From the NCBI RefSeq assembly GCF_013449725.1, contig NZ_JACCFF010000005.1, forward strand, positions 310,001 through 374,000: a stretch of 64,000 nucleotides of DNA, written 5' to 3'. Each line of letters begins with the position of its first letter. The first letter of the stretch is position 1. The notes under the pieces are model-generated. The model was not told where the DNA came from. It did no database searches and saw only the letters and a list, made by a program, of their open reading frames with translations. Source of the DNA: Mycobacteroides sp. LB1 (lineage in GTDB: Bacteria > Actinomycetota > Actinomycetes > Mycobacteriales > Mycobacteriaceae). Positions 16,384 through 25,711 of this stretch are shown piece after piece. The translations under genes were made by a program, and so were the position numbers.

Positions 16384-17091
16384 TCAGTTGTTGCGCGGGT
16401 TACCGAATCCGGCCAGTAGGAAGTCCAATGCGGTGACAAAGGAACTTATCGGCATCTGCTCGGCCAGCAGCCCGCGCGCTTCCTTGATGTAGGGGTGGGT
16501 ATCGGAACTCACCTCGCTGTAAGCGGCGCGCCACGCCGAATCGTCACCTTCAAGGACTTCGGCTGGCAATACTTCGGCACCGGCGTCCTGTCCCGCGAAA
16601 CTGAGCATGGTGTCGGCCAAGGCCCGATAACGAAGCACCGCTTCATCAGTACTGAATCCCGCCTCGCGCAGAATTCTGAGCACGGTTTCCACGAATGCCA
16701 ACTCGTTAGGCCGTCGTGTCACGCGACAGAACGCTACCTGCGCCACGTGGGGGTGGGCCACGTATACGCGGTGTACCCGGCAGGCGAGCTCACGCAACGC
16801 AAGACGCCAGTCGCTGTCGGGAACAAAACCTGCGATCGCCCTGCCCAGGAGGCGGTCAGCGACCGCCAGCACGATGTCGTCCATGCCGGTGAAATAACGG
16901 TAGATCGCCGTTGGATCGGCGCCAAGGGCCATGCCGAGCTTACGGGCACTCAGCCCTTCTGGGCCGCGACGCTCAAGGAGATTCGTCGCGGCATCAATGA
17001 TTCGCTCGGCCGTGAGCTGATAGCCGCCCGCAGTTGAGCGTCGTCGCAGTCCCCGTGTGACACGGGGACTGCGACCGTATTCACGCTGCAC
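16384..17091 (-). CDS. TetR-family transcriptional regulator
   Basis: 235 residues with a GTG start. The HTH domain spans about residues 25-75 (AERIIDAATNLLERRGPEGLS, then KLGMALGADPTAIYRYF, the recognition-helix signature). A ligand-binding helical domain follows (LALRELACRVHRVYVAHPHVAQ...). The gene stands alone between the porin gene and the aldehyde dehydrogenase operon, so targets cannot be assigned. A 31-bp palindrome lies inside its first codons (17044-17074) and could be its own operator. The ligand is unknown. Confidence 0.85.
   Translation of the reverse strand: MQREYGRSPRVTRGLRRRSTAGGYQLTAERIIDAATNLLERRGPEGLSARKLGMALGADPTAIYRYFTGMDDIVLAVADRLLGRAIAGFVPDSDWRLALRELACRVHRVYVAHPHVAQVAFCRVTRRPNELAFVETVLRILREAGFSTDEAVLRYRALADTMLSFAGQDAGAEVLPAEVLEGDDSAWRAAYSEVSSDTHPYIKEARGLLAEQMPISSFVTALDFLLAGFGNPRNN
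17044..17074. promoter_or_regulatory. Perfect 14-bp inverted repeat within the tetR 5' coding region
   Basis: TCGCAGTCCCCGTG is followed by TGA and then its exact reverse complement. Such size and symmetry fit a TetR-type operator or a strong cruciform. It lies about 17-47 bases downstream of the start codon of the regulator. Confidence 0.5.
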
Positions 17092-17286
17092 CCGTCACCC
17101 CTTATATCTACACTGTTGACGTTATAGTGGCCCGCCGTGCTGAGCCTGTCAATTTGTGCCAGCCTTGGCGGAAACATCAGTGCGCCAACTGATTCAGGCC
17201 CGACCGCCCGGCGGTGGTCGCAACTCGTGCTCGCGGCGGGCGCCACGTAACACCGCTAGCCCGCCGCGCACCACAGTATGGCGGCC

Positions 17287-18711
17287 TCAGTAGTGCGCAC
17301 TCATGACGTGTTTGATGCGCGTGTAGTCCTCCAGAGAGTATCCGGACAGGTCCTTGCCGTAGCCGGAAGCGCCGAAACCGCCGTGTGGCATCTCGGAAAC
17401 GAACGGGAGGTGCGTGTTGATCCATACGCATCCGAAATCCAGTTCACGGGTGAGCCTTTCGGCCATACCGTGGTCCTTGGTCCAGATACTGGCGGCCAGC
17501 CCATACGCCACATCGTTGGCCATGCTGATCGCATGTTCCGCGGTGGTGAACGGCTGCACCGTAAGGACCGGGCCGAAGGTTTCGTTCTGCACGATGGCAT
17601 CGTTTTGGTCCACTCCGGCGATGACGGTAGGCGCGAAGAAGAATCCTTCGGTGTCCACCCGGTGGCCGCCCGTCAAGACATGAGCATGGTCGGGCAACTC
17701 GCCAAGGGCCGCGCTGACCTTGTCCAGGTGTGCTGCGTTGTTCAGTGGGCCGTAGTCGGCGTCTTCGTCCTCTGGCGGGCCGGGGCGGATCTGCCGAGTT
17801 ACTTTGACCAACGCGTCCACGAATTGCTCGTAGACCCGCTCATCGACCAGTGCCCGGGTGGCCGCTGTGCAATCCTGACCGGCGTTGAAGAACGCTGCGG
17901 CCGCGATTCCTGCTGCCGCCGCGGCGATATCGCAGTCGGCCATCACGATCGCCGGTGCCTTGCCACCCAATTCCAGGTGCGTTCGCTTGAGCCTGGCAGC
18001 CGCGGCAGTCGCCACCTCGATGCCGGCCCGCACTGAACCGGTGATTGCCACCAACGCGGGAACATCGTGTTCGACCATGACGCGCCCGGTGCTGGCATCG
18101 CCGTTGATGACATTCAGTACCCCCGCGGGCAGGATCTGCCCGGCGATCTGCGCGAGCCGCACGGTGGAGCGGGGTGTGGTGTCGCTGGGCTTGAGCACGA
18201 TGGTGTTTCCGGCGGCCAGCGCAGGTGCGATCTTCCATATCGCCATCGCGAACGGGTAATTCCAGGGGGTTACCTGCGCGACCACACCGATGGGTTCGCG
18301 GCGAACACTCGAGGTATACCCGGTCAGGTACTCCCCGCTCGACTTGCCTTCTAGTAAGCGGGCGGCGCCGGCGAAGAACCTCAATTGGTCCACCCCCTGG
18401 TCGATTTCCTCGCTAAGTACATAGCGCAGCGGCTGCCCGGTATCACGGCTCTGCAGCCTGGCGAGTTCGTCGCGGTGAGCCGCGATGGCGTCGGCCAACT
18501 GCAGCAATAGGAGCTGGCGCTGCGACGGTGCGGTACGGCGCCACTGCTGGAAAGCAGCCGCGGCTACCGTCATGGCCTCATCGACCTCCTGTGTGGTCGA
18601 GATCGGTGACAGACCGTCAGGCTGACCGGTGGCCGGGTCGATCAGTGTGATGAATTCACTTGTCGCCGAGGCCCGGGAGTGGCCGTTGACATAGTTCTGT
18701 ACCGGGCTCAT
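17287..18711 (-). CDS. Aldehyde dehydrogenase, aminoaldehyde type
   Basis: 474 residues of the NAD(P)-dependent ALDH superfamily. Visible elements are VTPWNYPFAMAIWKIAPALA with the catalytic Asn, LELGGKAP with the general-base Glu, FFNAGQDCTA with the nucleophilic Cys, and NETFGPV. Overall it most resembles gamma-aminobutyraldehyde and other omega-aminoaldehyde dehydrogenases. The ATG overlaps the cupin stop by 4 bp, making it the last gene of a four-gene translationally coupled operon. It probably oxidises the aminoaldehyde produced by amine oxidation to an omega-amino acid (3-aminopropanal to beta-alanine in my pathway model). Confidence 0.85.
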   Translation of the reverse strand: MSPVQNYVNGHSRASATSEFITLIDPATGQPDGLSPISTTQEVDEAMTVAAAAFQQWRRTAPSQRQLLLLQLADAIAAHRDELARLQSRDTGQPLRYVLSEEIDQGVDQLRFFAGAARLLEGKSSGEYLTGYTSSVRREPIGVVAQVTPWNYPFAMAIWKIAPALAAGNTIVLKPSDTTPRSTVRLAQIAGQILPAGVLNVINGDASTGRVMVEHDVPALVAITGSVRAGIEVATAAAARLKRTHLELGGKAPAIVMADCDIAAAAAGIAAAAFFNAGQDCTAATRALVDERVYEQFVDALVKVTRQIRPGPPEDEDADYGPLNNAAHLDKVSAALGELPDHAHVLTGGHRVDTEGFFFAPTVIAGVDQNDAIVQNETFGPVLTVQPFTTAEHAISMANDVAYGLAASIWTKDHGMAERLTRELDFGCVWINTHLPFVSEMPHGGFGASGYGKDLSGYSLEDYTRIKHVMSAHY

Positions 18712-19112
18712 AGGGGCCCCTTCGTGCTCTGCTCCGGTGAAACGGCGGGGCTGGTTGTTGGTGTCAGGTAGACCTTGCGAATCGTGTGAGTTACATGCCA
18801 GGTGTTGCGGTGCCCGGCATGCAGCCGGACCAGCCTGCCCGGGTGCAGCGGGGTGATGGAGCCGTCCTCATGCTTGATGGAACCGAGCCCGGAGAGGACG
18901 ACAAAGATCTCATCCTCCTCGACATCAGAGGCCGCGCCGGGTGTCATTTCCCAGATTCCGATCTCGACGCCCAATATCGAATAGATCGCCTGGGCGCCCG
19001 CACGGGGCTCACCGGTGATGACGCCTTCGGTCAATGCTTCAAGGTCGAGCTCCCACGCGGCGGCATTGATGTGCTCGGTACCGACGCCGGGTGCCCGGCT
19101 GGCGTCGGCCAT
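18708..19112 (-). CDS. Small cupin protein (DUF861-like)
   Basis: 134 residues from an ATG that overlaps the aminotransferase stop (TGATG). The single cupin barrel is seen in GIWEMTPGAASDVEEDEIFVVLSG, GSITPLHPGRLVRL and HAGHRNTWHVTHTIRKVYL. The DUF861/EutQ-like group often accompanies amine and amino-acid catabolic operons. Metal-binding residues are incomplete compared with enzymatic cupins, so a binding or accessory role is as likely as catalysis. The gene's place in the middle of the operon links it to the same pathway. Confidence 0.75.
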   Translation of the reverse strand: MADASRAPGVGTEHINAAAWELDLEALTEGVITGEPRAGAQAIYSILGVEIGIWEMTPGAASDVEEDEIFVVLSGLGSIKHEDGSITPLHPGRLVRLHAGHRNTWHVTHTIRKVYLTPTTSPAVSPEQSTKGPL

Positions 19113-20437
19113 CACCGGACAGTCAGATCGTCGCCGGCGGTCAGCGCCTTGTCGAGGATTTCCAAACCCAGCTGGACCTCTGCCTCGGTGATGGTGCACG
19201 GCGGGACCACATGGATGCGGTTGGCGGTGGCGAATGGAAGCAGGCCGCGTGACTTGCATTCGCCCACGATGCGCGCGGTGGCTTCTGCCACCGAGCCGCC
19301 CGCATGCAGCGGCTCCCTGGTGTCGCGATCGACCACCAACTCGATGGCCCAGAACACCCCCGTACCGCGCACCTCGCCCACGCAAGGATGGCTGCCAGCC
19401 AGCTCGCGCAGCCCCGTACCCAGTATCCCGGCACCGATGCGCTCGGCGTTGCCGACTATGTCTTCAGCGGCCATGGTCTGCAACGTGGCGACTGCGGCGG
19501 CTGCGGCCAGCGGATGCCCGGAGTAGGTGAGACCGCCCGGATAGGGGCGGTGAGCAAAGGTGTCGTAGACGGCGTCGCCGACCACCACGCCACCCATCGG
19601 CACATACCCGGAGTTGACCCCCTTGGCGAAGGTGATGAGGTCCGGGCTGATACCCCAGTGGTCCAGTGCAAGCCAGCGTCCGGCACGCCCGAACCCAGCC
19701 ATGACCTCATCCAGAATGAGCAAGATGCCGTGACGATTGCACAGTTCCCGCACTCCCTCGAGGTAGCCATCTGGTGGCACCATGATGCCCGCGGTGCCCG
19801 GAATCGTCTCCAGCAGAATCGCCGCAATTGTCTCGGGACCCTCCGCCTCGATGACACGGCCCAAGTGCCGCAACGCCAGAGCACACTCCTGCTCGTCGGT
19901 CCGTGCCCCGAATTCCGAGCGGTAGGTGAACGGTCCGAAAAAGCGGGCGACGCCGCTGCTGCCGGAGTCATTGGGGAACCGGCGCGGGTCCCCCGTCAGG
20001 TTGATGGCCGTCTGAGTGCCGCCGTGATAGGAGCGGTAGGCAGTGAGAATCTTGGGCCGTCCGGTGTGCAGACGGGCCATCCGCACGGCGTGCTCGTTGG
20101 CGTCGGCGCCGCCGTTGGTGAAAAAGATCCGGTTCATGCCGGCCGGTGCGATCTCGGCGATAAGCCGTGCCGCTTGCGAACGCGCCGCATTTGCGTGTTG
20201 CGGGGCCACGGTGCACAGCTGGTCCACCTGCGCCTTGATAGCGGCCAGGACCTTGGGGTGCTGATGTCCTGCGTTGGTGTAGACGAGTTGGGAGGAGAAG
20301 TCCAGAAACCTGTTGTCGTGCTCGTCCCACACCCAGGATCCTTGGGCTCCGGCGATGACCATTGGCGTGAGTTCTGCTTGAGCAGACCAGGAGTGAAAGA
20401 CATGGGCCCGGTCAAGTTCGTAGACGCGGCTGCTCAT
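19112..20437 (-). CDS. Class III (omega) aminotransferase
   Basis: 441 residues from the ATG at 20437, which overlaps the mmsA-like stop by 4 bp. This is a PLP fold type I enzyme: TNGGADANEHAVRMAR binds the phosphate, LILDEVMAGFGR carries the cofactor Asp, and TFAKGVNSGYVPMGG carries the Schiff-base Lys. The class includes beta-alanine/pyruvate, taurine and diamine aminotransferases. With an aldehyde dehydrogenase after it and an MmsA before it, transamination of beta-alanine to malonate semialdehyde is the simplest role. The amino donor is not provable from sequence. Confidence 0.85.
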   Translation of the reverse strand: MSSRVYELDRAHVFHSWSAQAELTPMVIAGAQGSWVWDEHDNRFLDFSSQLVYTNAGHQHPKVLAAIKAQVDQLCTVAPQHANAARSQAARLIAEIAPAGMNRIFFTNGGADANEHAVRMARLHTGRPKILTAYRSYHGGTQTAINLTGDPRRFPNDSGSSGVARFFGPFTYRSEFGARTDEQECALALRHLGRVIEAEGPETIAAILLETIPGTAGIMVPPDGYLEGVRELCNRHGILLILDEVMAGFGRAGRWLALDHWGISPDLITFAKGVNSGYVPMGGVVVGDAVYDTFAHRPYPGGLTYSGHPLAAAAAVATLQTMAAEDIVGNAERIGAGILGTGLRELAGSHPCVGEVRGTGVFWAIELVVDRDTREPLHAGGSVAEATARIVGECKSRGLLPFATANRIHVVPPCTITEAEVQLGLEILDKALTAGDDLTVR

Positions 20438-21957
20438 CGGGTCGTGGGGAACGCAAGCTCGAGGCCTGCGGGGCGGACGCTGGCGGGATTGGGCCATCGG
20501 CTGGTAATCACCTTGCCGCGGGTGAAGAAGTGGACTCCTTCGGTGCCGTAGGCGTGCGTGTCGCCGAACAGCGATGCCTTCCAACCGCCGAAGGAGTAGA
20601 ACGCGACCGGCACCGGGATCGGGACGTTGATCCCGATCATGCCCACATGTACGTCGCTCTGGAATGCCCTTGCCGCGCCGCCGTTCTCGGTGAAGATGGC
20701 AGTGCCGTTGCCGTATGGGTTGTCGTTTATCAGGGCAAGCGCCTGCTCGTAGGTCTGCACCCGGACCACGCTGAGTACCGGACCGAAGATTTCGTCGGTG
20801 TAGACGCTCATGTTTGGTTGCACATGGTCGATGAGGGTGGGGCCCAGCCAGAATCCGCAGCCTTCCCCCGCCGCGTCCACTGTCCGACCGTCCAGCACAA
20901 CCTTGGCCCCGTCGAGTTCGCCGGCGGCGACGTAGGTCGCGACCTTGTCGCGATGCTCGCCGGTCACTAATGGGCCCATGTCGGCGTCGCCGGTTCCCTC
21001 GCCCACCTTGATGGTCGCTGTGCGTTCAGCGATCCTGGCGACCAGGTCGTCGCCGATGTCACCGACAGCGACAACGACGCTGATGGCCATGCAGCGCTCT
21101 CCGGCCGAACCGTATCCGGCGTTGACCGCCGCGTCGGCGGCCAAATCCAGATCCGCATCTGGCAGCACCACCATGTGGTTTTTGGCACCGCCGAGGGCCT
21201 GCACGCGTTTACCCCTGCGGGTCGCGCTCTCGTACACGTAGCGGGCGATGGGTGTTGAGCCGACGAAGCTGATGGCCGCCACCTCGGGATGTTCGATGAG
21301 ACCGTCGACGGCCATCTTGTCGCCGTGCAACACGTTGAAGACACCGTCCGGCAATCCTGCCTCGCGCAGCAACTCAGCCATCCAGATCGCCGCGGACGGA
21401 TCCTTCTCGCTGGGTTTGAGTACCACCGTGTTACCGGCCGCAATCGCTATCGGGAAGAACCACATCGGGACCATCGCCGGGAAGTTGAACGGGCTGATGA
21501 TGCCCACCACGCCCAGCGGTTCGCGCAGGCTCTTCACGTCCACTCCGGTTGACACCGAGGGTGAGTTACCGCCCTTGAGCAGGTGCGCGATCCCACAGGC
21601 GAATTCGACGACATCCTGGCCCCGAGCCACCTCACCGAGCGCATCGGAGAGCACCTTTCCGTGCTCGGCGGTGATGAGGGCGGCCAGCTGATGTTTGCGC
21701 TCGTTGAGCAGCTCACGGAAAGCAAACATGACTCGGGTGCGCGTACTCAGGGAGGTCTTCGACCAGGTTGTCAGCGCGCCGCGGGCACTGGCAACCACAG
21801 CATCCACATCGCCGGGATCGGCAAACACCACCTGGCCGGTGACCCGTCCGGTGGCAGGGTTGCGCACGTCACCGCGACGGGCGCCAACGCCATGATCGCG
21901 GCGACCGCCGATCCAGTGGCTGATTTCGGTCGGCGGGTGGGTGACAGATACGGCCAT
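20434..21957 (-). CDS. mmsA: CoA-acylating (methyl)malonate-semialdehyde dehydrogenase
   Basis: 507 residues from the ATG at 21957. The GGGGAGG 9 bases upstream favours it over the ATG at 21966. This is an ALDH fold with MmsA hallmarks: ISPFNFPAMVPMWFFPIAIA, QALGGAKNHMVVLPDAD, GSAGERCMAIS with the catalytic Cys, and GINVPIPVPVAFYSFGGWKAS near the end. MmsA converts malonate or methylmalonate semialdehyde plus CoA to acetyl- or propionyl-CoA and CO2. First gene of the operon and divergent from pucR, it supplies the exit into central metabolism. Confidence 0.9.
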   Translation of the reverse strand: MAVSVTHPPTEISHWIGGRRDHGVGARRGDVRNPATGRVTGQVVFADPGDVDAVVASARGALTTWSKTSLSTRTRVMFAFRELLNERKHQLAALITAEHGKVLSDALGEVARGQDVVEFACGIAHLLKGGNSPSVSTGVDVKSLREPLGVVGIISPFNFPAMVPMWFFPIAIAAGNTVVLKPSEKDPSAAIWMAELLREAGLPDGVFNVLHGDKMAVDGLIEHPEVAAISFVGSTPIARYVYESATRRGKRVQALGGAKNHMVVLPDADLDLAADAAVNAGYGSAGERCMAISVVVAVGDIGDDLVARIAERTATIKVGEGTGDADMGPLVTGEHRDKVATYVAAGELDGAKVVLDGRTVDAAGEGCGFWLGPTLIDHVQPNMSVYTDEIFGPVLSVVRVQTYEQALALINDNPYGNGTAIFTENGGAARAFQSDVHVGMIGINVPIPVPVAFYSFGGWKASLFGDTHAYGTEGVHFFTRGKVITSRWPNPASVRPAGLELAFPTTR

Positions 21958-22026
21958 AAGGCACATCCTCCCCCGCCTGACTCACCCCTGAACAGCAACA
22001 AGTAGTCGCTCGCTTATCGATACAGA

Positions 22027-22039
22027 CGACATAGTGTCG
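22027..22039. promoter_or_regulatory. Inverted repeat between mmsA and pucR
   Basis: CGACA-TAG-TGTCG lies in the 105-bp divergent gap, about 24 bases before the pucR start. It is a plausible binding site for the adjacent PucR regulator. The assignment is inferred. Confidence 0.4.
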
Positions 22040-22062
22040 CATCACTTCGCTAGCCTGAAGGC

Positions 22063-23676
22063 ATGCAAGTCACCGTCCAGGACATCGTCGATTTGGATGT
22101 CGTAGCAGCTGGCGATCCGGAAGTTCTTAGTGGTGAACTGAACATGGGCCGACCTGTCCGCTGGGTACATGTCGCCGATATCGATGACGTCGCCGCGATC
22201 TTGGTCGGCAACGAGCTGGTGCTTACTACGGGTATCGGTATGAGCCGGGCACCCGGCGCCTCCACGAAGTTTGTTCACCAGCTCGTCCAAGCCGGAGCAA
22301 CTGGCCTGATGGTCGAGCTGAGCCCCAGCTTTCCGCGTATCCCAGCTACCGCATTGAAGGCGGCCCGGGAGTCGGAACTGCCCGTGATTGTGTTGCACCG
22401 GCCGGTGCGATTCGTGGAGGTGACCGAACGCGTCCACCGCCGCATCGTGACCGAACAGTCAGAGATACACCGGTTCGCCGACCAGGTCAACGAAGTCTTC
22501 ACCGAGCTCAACCTTTCGCGGGCCGGCTTCGAAAGGATCGTGACCACCGCAGAACAACTGGCCGGAAGCCCAGTCGTACTAGAGGACCTGTCACGCGGCG
22601 TACTGGCCTCGGCGTCGTCGGCCATCCCCGCGCAGGTGCTGCTCATCAACTGGGAACAGCGCTCGCGGACCGCTGAGGAAACTGGCCGGCGCGAACGAGA
22701 ACCCGGCGCAAGCGTGGCCGAGCGGTGGATGAGCAGGGCGGTCGGATCCGGTCACCAACGCTGGGGCCAGCTGGTCATCTTGGCTAGCGACCGGGAAGAA
22801 CGCGCACGCATTGTGCTGGAGCGGGCCGCCCGGTCCCTCGAATTGGCCCGCATGATGCGGCGCGACGACATGATGATCGGGCTGCAGGTCCAAGCCGGGC
22901 TCCTTTCGGAAATCCTTGACGGGCAACTCGACAGCGAAGCACAGGCCCGTGACCGGCTGACCGCCATGGGCATCTCCTCACCACGGGTACTCGTGGGTCT
23001 GGCGGTGCGCTTCGCGGACTCCGGATCGCTCACCCCCAGCGACCGGGCGCTGCTCAACCTCGGCGGCGAAGTCCGCCAGTGTCTGGACGAGTCGGGTGCC
23101 GACGCCGTGACCGGGCTCCTGGGGTCCAGCCATGTAGTGGCCCTCATCGGGGCGGCATCCGAGCAGCGTCTGCGCCGTGCCGTCGCTGACTTCACGCAAC
23201 GGCTCAGCGGGGTTCGGTCAGAGGCCCTGTGCGCCACCGGGGCCCAGACACCCACCGTGCTGGGAGTCGCTGGCTCAGTGCGGACCGCCCGGATGGTGGT
23301 TGATGCCGCAGTGAATCAGGCCAGCCGGCCTGGGCACTGTTTCACCCAGGCCGACATCCGGCTAGAAGGCCTGCTCCTGGCACTGCGTCACGATGTCCGT
23401 CTCCAAGAGTTCGCAGAGTCCGAACTAGGGCCGCTGCTTAATTACGAAGCGCAGCATGCCCCGGGTCTGGTCGACCTGCTGCGCACCTTCCTGGCCGTCG
23501 GCGGCAGCAAAAGTAAGCTGGCCCGGCGCTCGCACCGGAACCGAACCGCGCTATACCCCCGGCTGGCGAAGTTGGAGGCCATACTGGGCCATAGCCTCGA
23601 TGACCCGGCCTCGCGGCTTTCCCTGAGTGTGGCCCTGCTAGCTCACGACCAAGCCCGCGACGCCCTGAACCAATAA
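22063..23676 (+). CDS. PucR-family transcriptional regulator
   Basis: 537 residues with the family architecture: an N-terminal PucR ligand domain (about 8-130, TVQDIVDLDVVAAGDPEVL...), a central GGDEF-like region, and a C-terminal HTH_30 domain (about 470-530, LLRTFLAVGGSKSKLARRSHRNRTALYPRLAKLE). Such proteins control catabolism of purines, polyamines, GABA and amines. It is divergent from the mmsA operon and precedes the permease/amine-oxidase operon, so it is well placed to activate both in response to the substrate. Confidence 0.9.
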   Translation: MQVTVQDIVDLDVVAAGDPEVLSGELNMGRPVRWVHVADIDDVAAILVGNELVLTTGIGMSRAPGASTKFVHQLVQAGATGLMVELSPSFPRIPATALKAARESELPVIVLHRPVRFVEVTERVHRRIVTEQSEIHRFADQVNEVFTELNLSRAGFERIVTTAEQLAGSPVVLEDLSRGVLASASSAIPAQVLLINWEQRSRTAEETGRREREPGASVAERWMSRAVGSGHQRWGQLVILASDREERARIVLERAARSLELARMMRRDDMMIGLQVQAGLLSEILDGQLDSEAQARDRLTAMGISSPRVLVGLAVRFADSGSLTPSDRALLNLGGEVRQCLDESGADAVTGLLGSSHVVALIGAASEQRLRRAVADFTQRLSGVRSEALCATGAQTPTVLGVAGSVRTARMVVDAAVNQASRPGHCFTQADIRLEGLLLALRHDVRLQEFAESELGPLLNYEAQHAPGLVDLLRTFLAVGGSKSKLARRSHRNRTALYPRLAKLEAILGHSLDDPASRLSLSVALLAHDQARDALNQ

Positions 23677-23776
23677 AGCGAGCAACTAGAGGCTTCCGGG
23701 CCGGTGGCTCAGAACGGCTGGACGCGGCGCTGAAGCCCCGTATCGATACCGCGCTGAACGTCCCTCCGACCACGTA

Positions 23777-24007
23777 TCACGATTTCGCGGTCTTGAGATA
23801 TTCGACCAGGGCGGGATGTAGCCGGTACTGGCTGAATGTGTCGGGATCCGGTCGCCAGAACACTGGAACACCGTGCTTTTCGACAACCGCGCTGCATTTC
23901 CCAAGAAGTTCGTCGGCGAGCGGTTCGGTTGATTGTGCGTGCAGAGCCGATCTCAGATCAGCGGGCAATACACGCCAGATCGCCTCGGCTTCGAATACGG
24001 CATCCAT
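23777..24007 (-). CDS. Small hypothetical protein
   Basis: 76 residues from the ATG at 24007 (DAVFEAEAIWRVLPADLRSA...). Protein-like features are a mixed alpha/beta composition and a VEKHGVPVFWRPDPDTFSQY segment. I do not recognise the family. A longer reading frame reaches 24151 but would run through the control region of the permease gene, so I prefer the short form. It is divergent from the permease operon. Confidence 0.5.
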   Translation of the reverse strand: MDAVFEAEAIWRVLPADLRSALHAQSTEPLADELLGKCSAVVEKHGVPVFWRPDPDTFSQYRLHPALVEYLKTAKS

Positions 24008-24072
24008 GCAACGGATGCTAGAGCAACGGTCGTGATGTCGAAGACCCCCGAAGCCAGCACCACACTCCCTTA

Positions 24073-24089
24073 CGTCAACACCATTGACG
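24073..24089. promoter_or_regulatory. Inverted repeat upstream of the permease operon
   Basis: CGTCAA-CACCA-TTGACG, a perfect 6-bp-arm repeat, lies 72-88 bases before the permease ATG. It may bind a local PucR or AraC regulator. No -10 box is clear. Confidence 0.4.
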
Positions 24090-24160
24090 CTATCGCGCTG
24101 CGTCGCATTGGATGTCTCAGATCTCGATGACGTGTCAGGTCCCGACACCAAGGAGCACCG

Positions 24161-25702
24161 ATGGATCCAGAGATCAGCCCCGTCCGCGACCCCGGCGCCA
24201 GCCGACCCAGCAGGATGCCCAAAGTCCTCGGCCCGGTCGACAGCGCCGTAATCGCGATGTCGAGCACCGCACCGGCCATGAGCATCGGCATCGGGCTCGG
24301 TGTAATCGGTACCGTGGTCGGACCCGCGATCCCGATCATCCTTCTGCTGGCGCTACTGCCGATCCTGGGCATAGCGTTGGCTTACTCCCGGCTCAACCAG
24401 GTCGAGCGCAATTGCGGCAACGGCTACGTGTGGGTCGGCCGTTCGCTCGGCCCGTGGCTGGGATTTCAAGCGGGCTGGGTCGCTGTTGCCGGTACCACAA
24501 TCTTCCTGGCGTACGGGAGCCAGGTGTGCGGCGCGGTGATCCTGCAGTTCCTCAACGAACTCGGCTGGACGTCGGTGGGTGCTCTGGCCCTGGACCCCAC
24601 CTCCACCCCCGTGACCACCGCTGTTGGGCTGGCGGTCCTGCTCTCAGTGACCCTGGCCGCGATCCGCGGAGCCGACATCGCCGCTGCTCTGCAGCGCTAC
24701 CTGATCATCTTCGAATACTTAGTGCTCACAGGGTTCTGTATCTACGGCATCGCCGCTGGCACGCATCCGTTCGAGTGGGCATGGCTGTCCCCGGCAAGCA
24801 TCGAATCGCCGAAGGTACTCGCGGCAGGCATGGTTGTGGCCGTCTACTTCTACTGGGGCTGGGACGCGGCGTTCTGCGTCACCGAGGAAACCCGGAACCC
24901 GCGCGACGCCAGCAGGGGCGGGTACTTGGCGCTGGGCCTGATAGCCGCGATGTTCACGCTCGCAGCCATCGCGTTTCAGCGAGTACTGACCCCCGCCGAA
25001 ATCGTCGAGCAAGGACCACAAGGCCTCACCTTCTACGCCGGCAAACTGGCCGAACAGCCGATCGCCGGCCTAGCGCTACTTGCGCTGCTGTTCTCCACCG
25101 TCGCCTCGCTGCAAGCCGGAGTCCTGCCCACCGCCCGGGCGACCCTCGCGATGGGGCGCGACCAAACACTAGGCAAGGTATGGGCCCGCCTGCACCCCCG
25201 CTACGCAACACCGGCAGCCGGAACCCTTTTGATCATGGCGGCCGCCGCACTGATCGCCGCACTATCGGTCACCATAGGAACCCTCAGCACCATCGTGAAT
25301 GCGGCCGTCACATCCGTGGGCCTGCTGGTGTCGCTGTACTACGGCCTCGGCGGTCTCGCCTGCGCCATCCGTTTCCGCGGCGACCTGAAAACCAGCCCCG
25401 CGGCGGCACTTCGGTCGGTCCTCGTCCCCGCGGTGTCGGCGCTGACGCTCCTGGGACTCGGCGGCTACCTCGCCCAGCAATACTGGGTGCAGGACGCCGA
25501 CTTCGCCTTCGATCCAGCCAACGGCAAGTTCCTCGTCGCGGTGCCAGCCGGAATCATCGCTATCGGCCTGGTGATATCGGCGTGGTCGAAATGGGTTCGC
25601 CGCGCACCGTATTTCCGCGGAGCCGCCGGAACCGACAGTGACGCCATCGTGCTTGCCCCTAGCCCACTGGCAGACGGCACGTCGACCGCGGCAAGTCTTT
25701 GA
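24161..25702 (+). CDS. APC-superfamily amino acid/amine permease
   Basis: 513 residues with about 12 hydrophobic segments. The N-terminal motif is STAPAMSIGIGLGVIG, followed by the NCGNGYVWVGRSLGPWLGFQAGW region typical of APC amino acid/polyamine/organocation transporters. AAGGAG lies just before the ATG. It likely imports the amine substrate using ion-coupled transport across the inner membrane. It is the first gene of an operon with the FAD oxidase (9-bp gap), the amidohydrolase and an AraC regulator. Confidence 0.9.
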   Translation: MDPEISPVRDPGASRPSRMPKVLGPVDSAVIAMSSTAPAMSIGIGLGVIGTVVGPAIPIILLLALLPILGIALAYSRLNQVERNCGNGYVWVGRSLGPWLGFQAGWVAVAGTTIFLAYGSQVCGAVILQFLNELGWTSVGALALDPTSTPVTTAVGLAVLLSVTLAAIRGADIAAALQRYLIIFEYLVLTGFCIYGIAAGTHPFEWAWLSPASIESPKVLAAGMVVAVYFYWGWDAAFCVTEETRNPRDASRGGYLALGLIAAMFTLAAIAFQRVLTPAEIVEQGPQGLTFYAGKLAEQPIAGLALLALLFSTVASLQAGVLPTARATLAMGRDQTLGKVWARLHPRYATPAAGTLLIMAAAALIAALSVTIGTLSTIVNAAVTSVGLLVSLYYGLGGLACAIRFRGDLKTSPAAALRSVLVPAVSALTLLGLGGYLAQQYWVQDADFAFDPANGKFLVAVPAGIIAIGLVISAWSKWVRRAPYFRGAAGTDSDAIVLAPSPLADGTSTAASL

Positions 25703-25711
25703 GGTCAGGGC

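Noticed and set aside
17278..18036. 252-codon plus-strand open frame
   Set aside because: Antisense to the aldehyde dehydrogenase with intact catalytic motifs. No domain on the plus strand.
19304..20551. 415-codon plus-strand open frame
   Set aside because: It is exactly antisense to the aminotransferase, whose motifs and coupled starts are clear. High-GC DNA often leaves such frames open.
24112..25641. Long second plus-strand frame within the permease gene
   Set aside because: The other frame gives 12 hydrophobic segments and an APC motif. This one is Arg-rich without recognisable domains.
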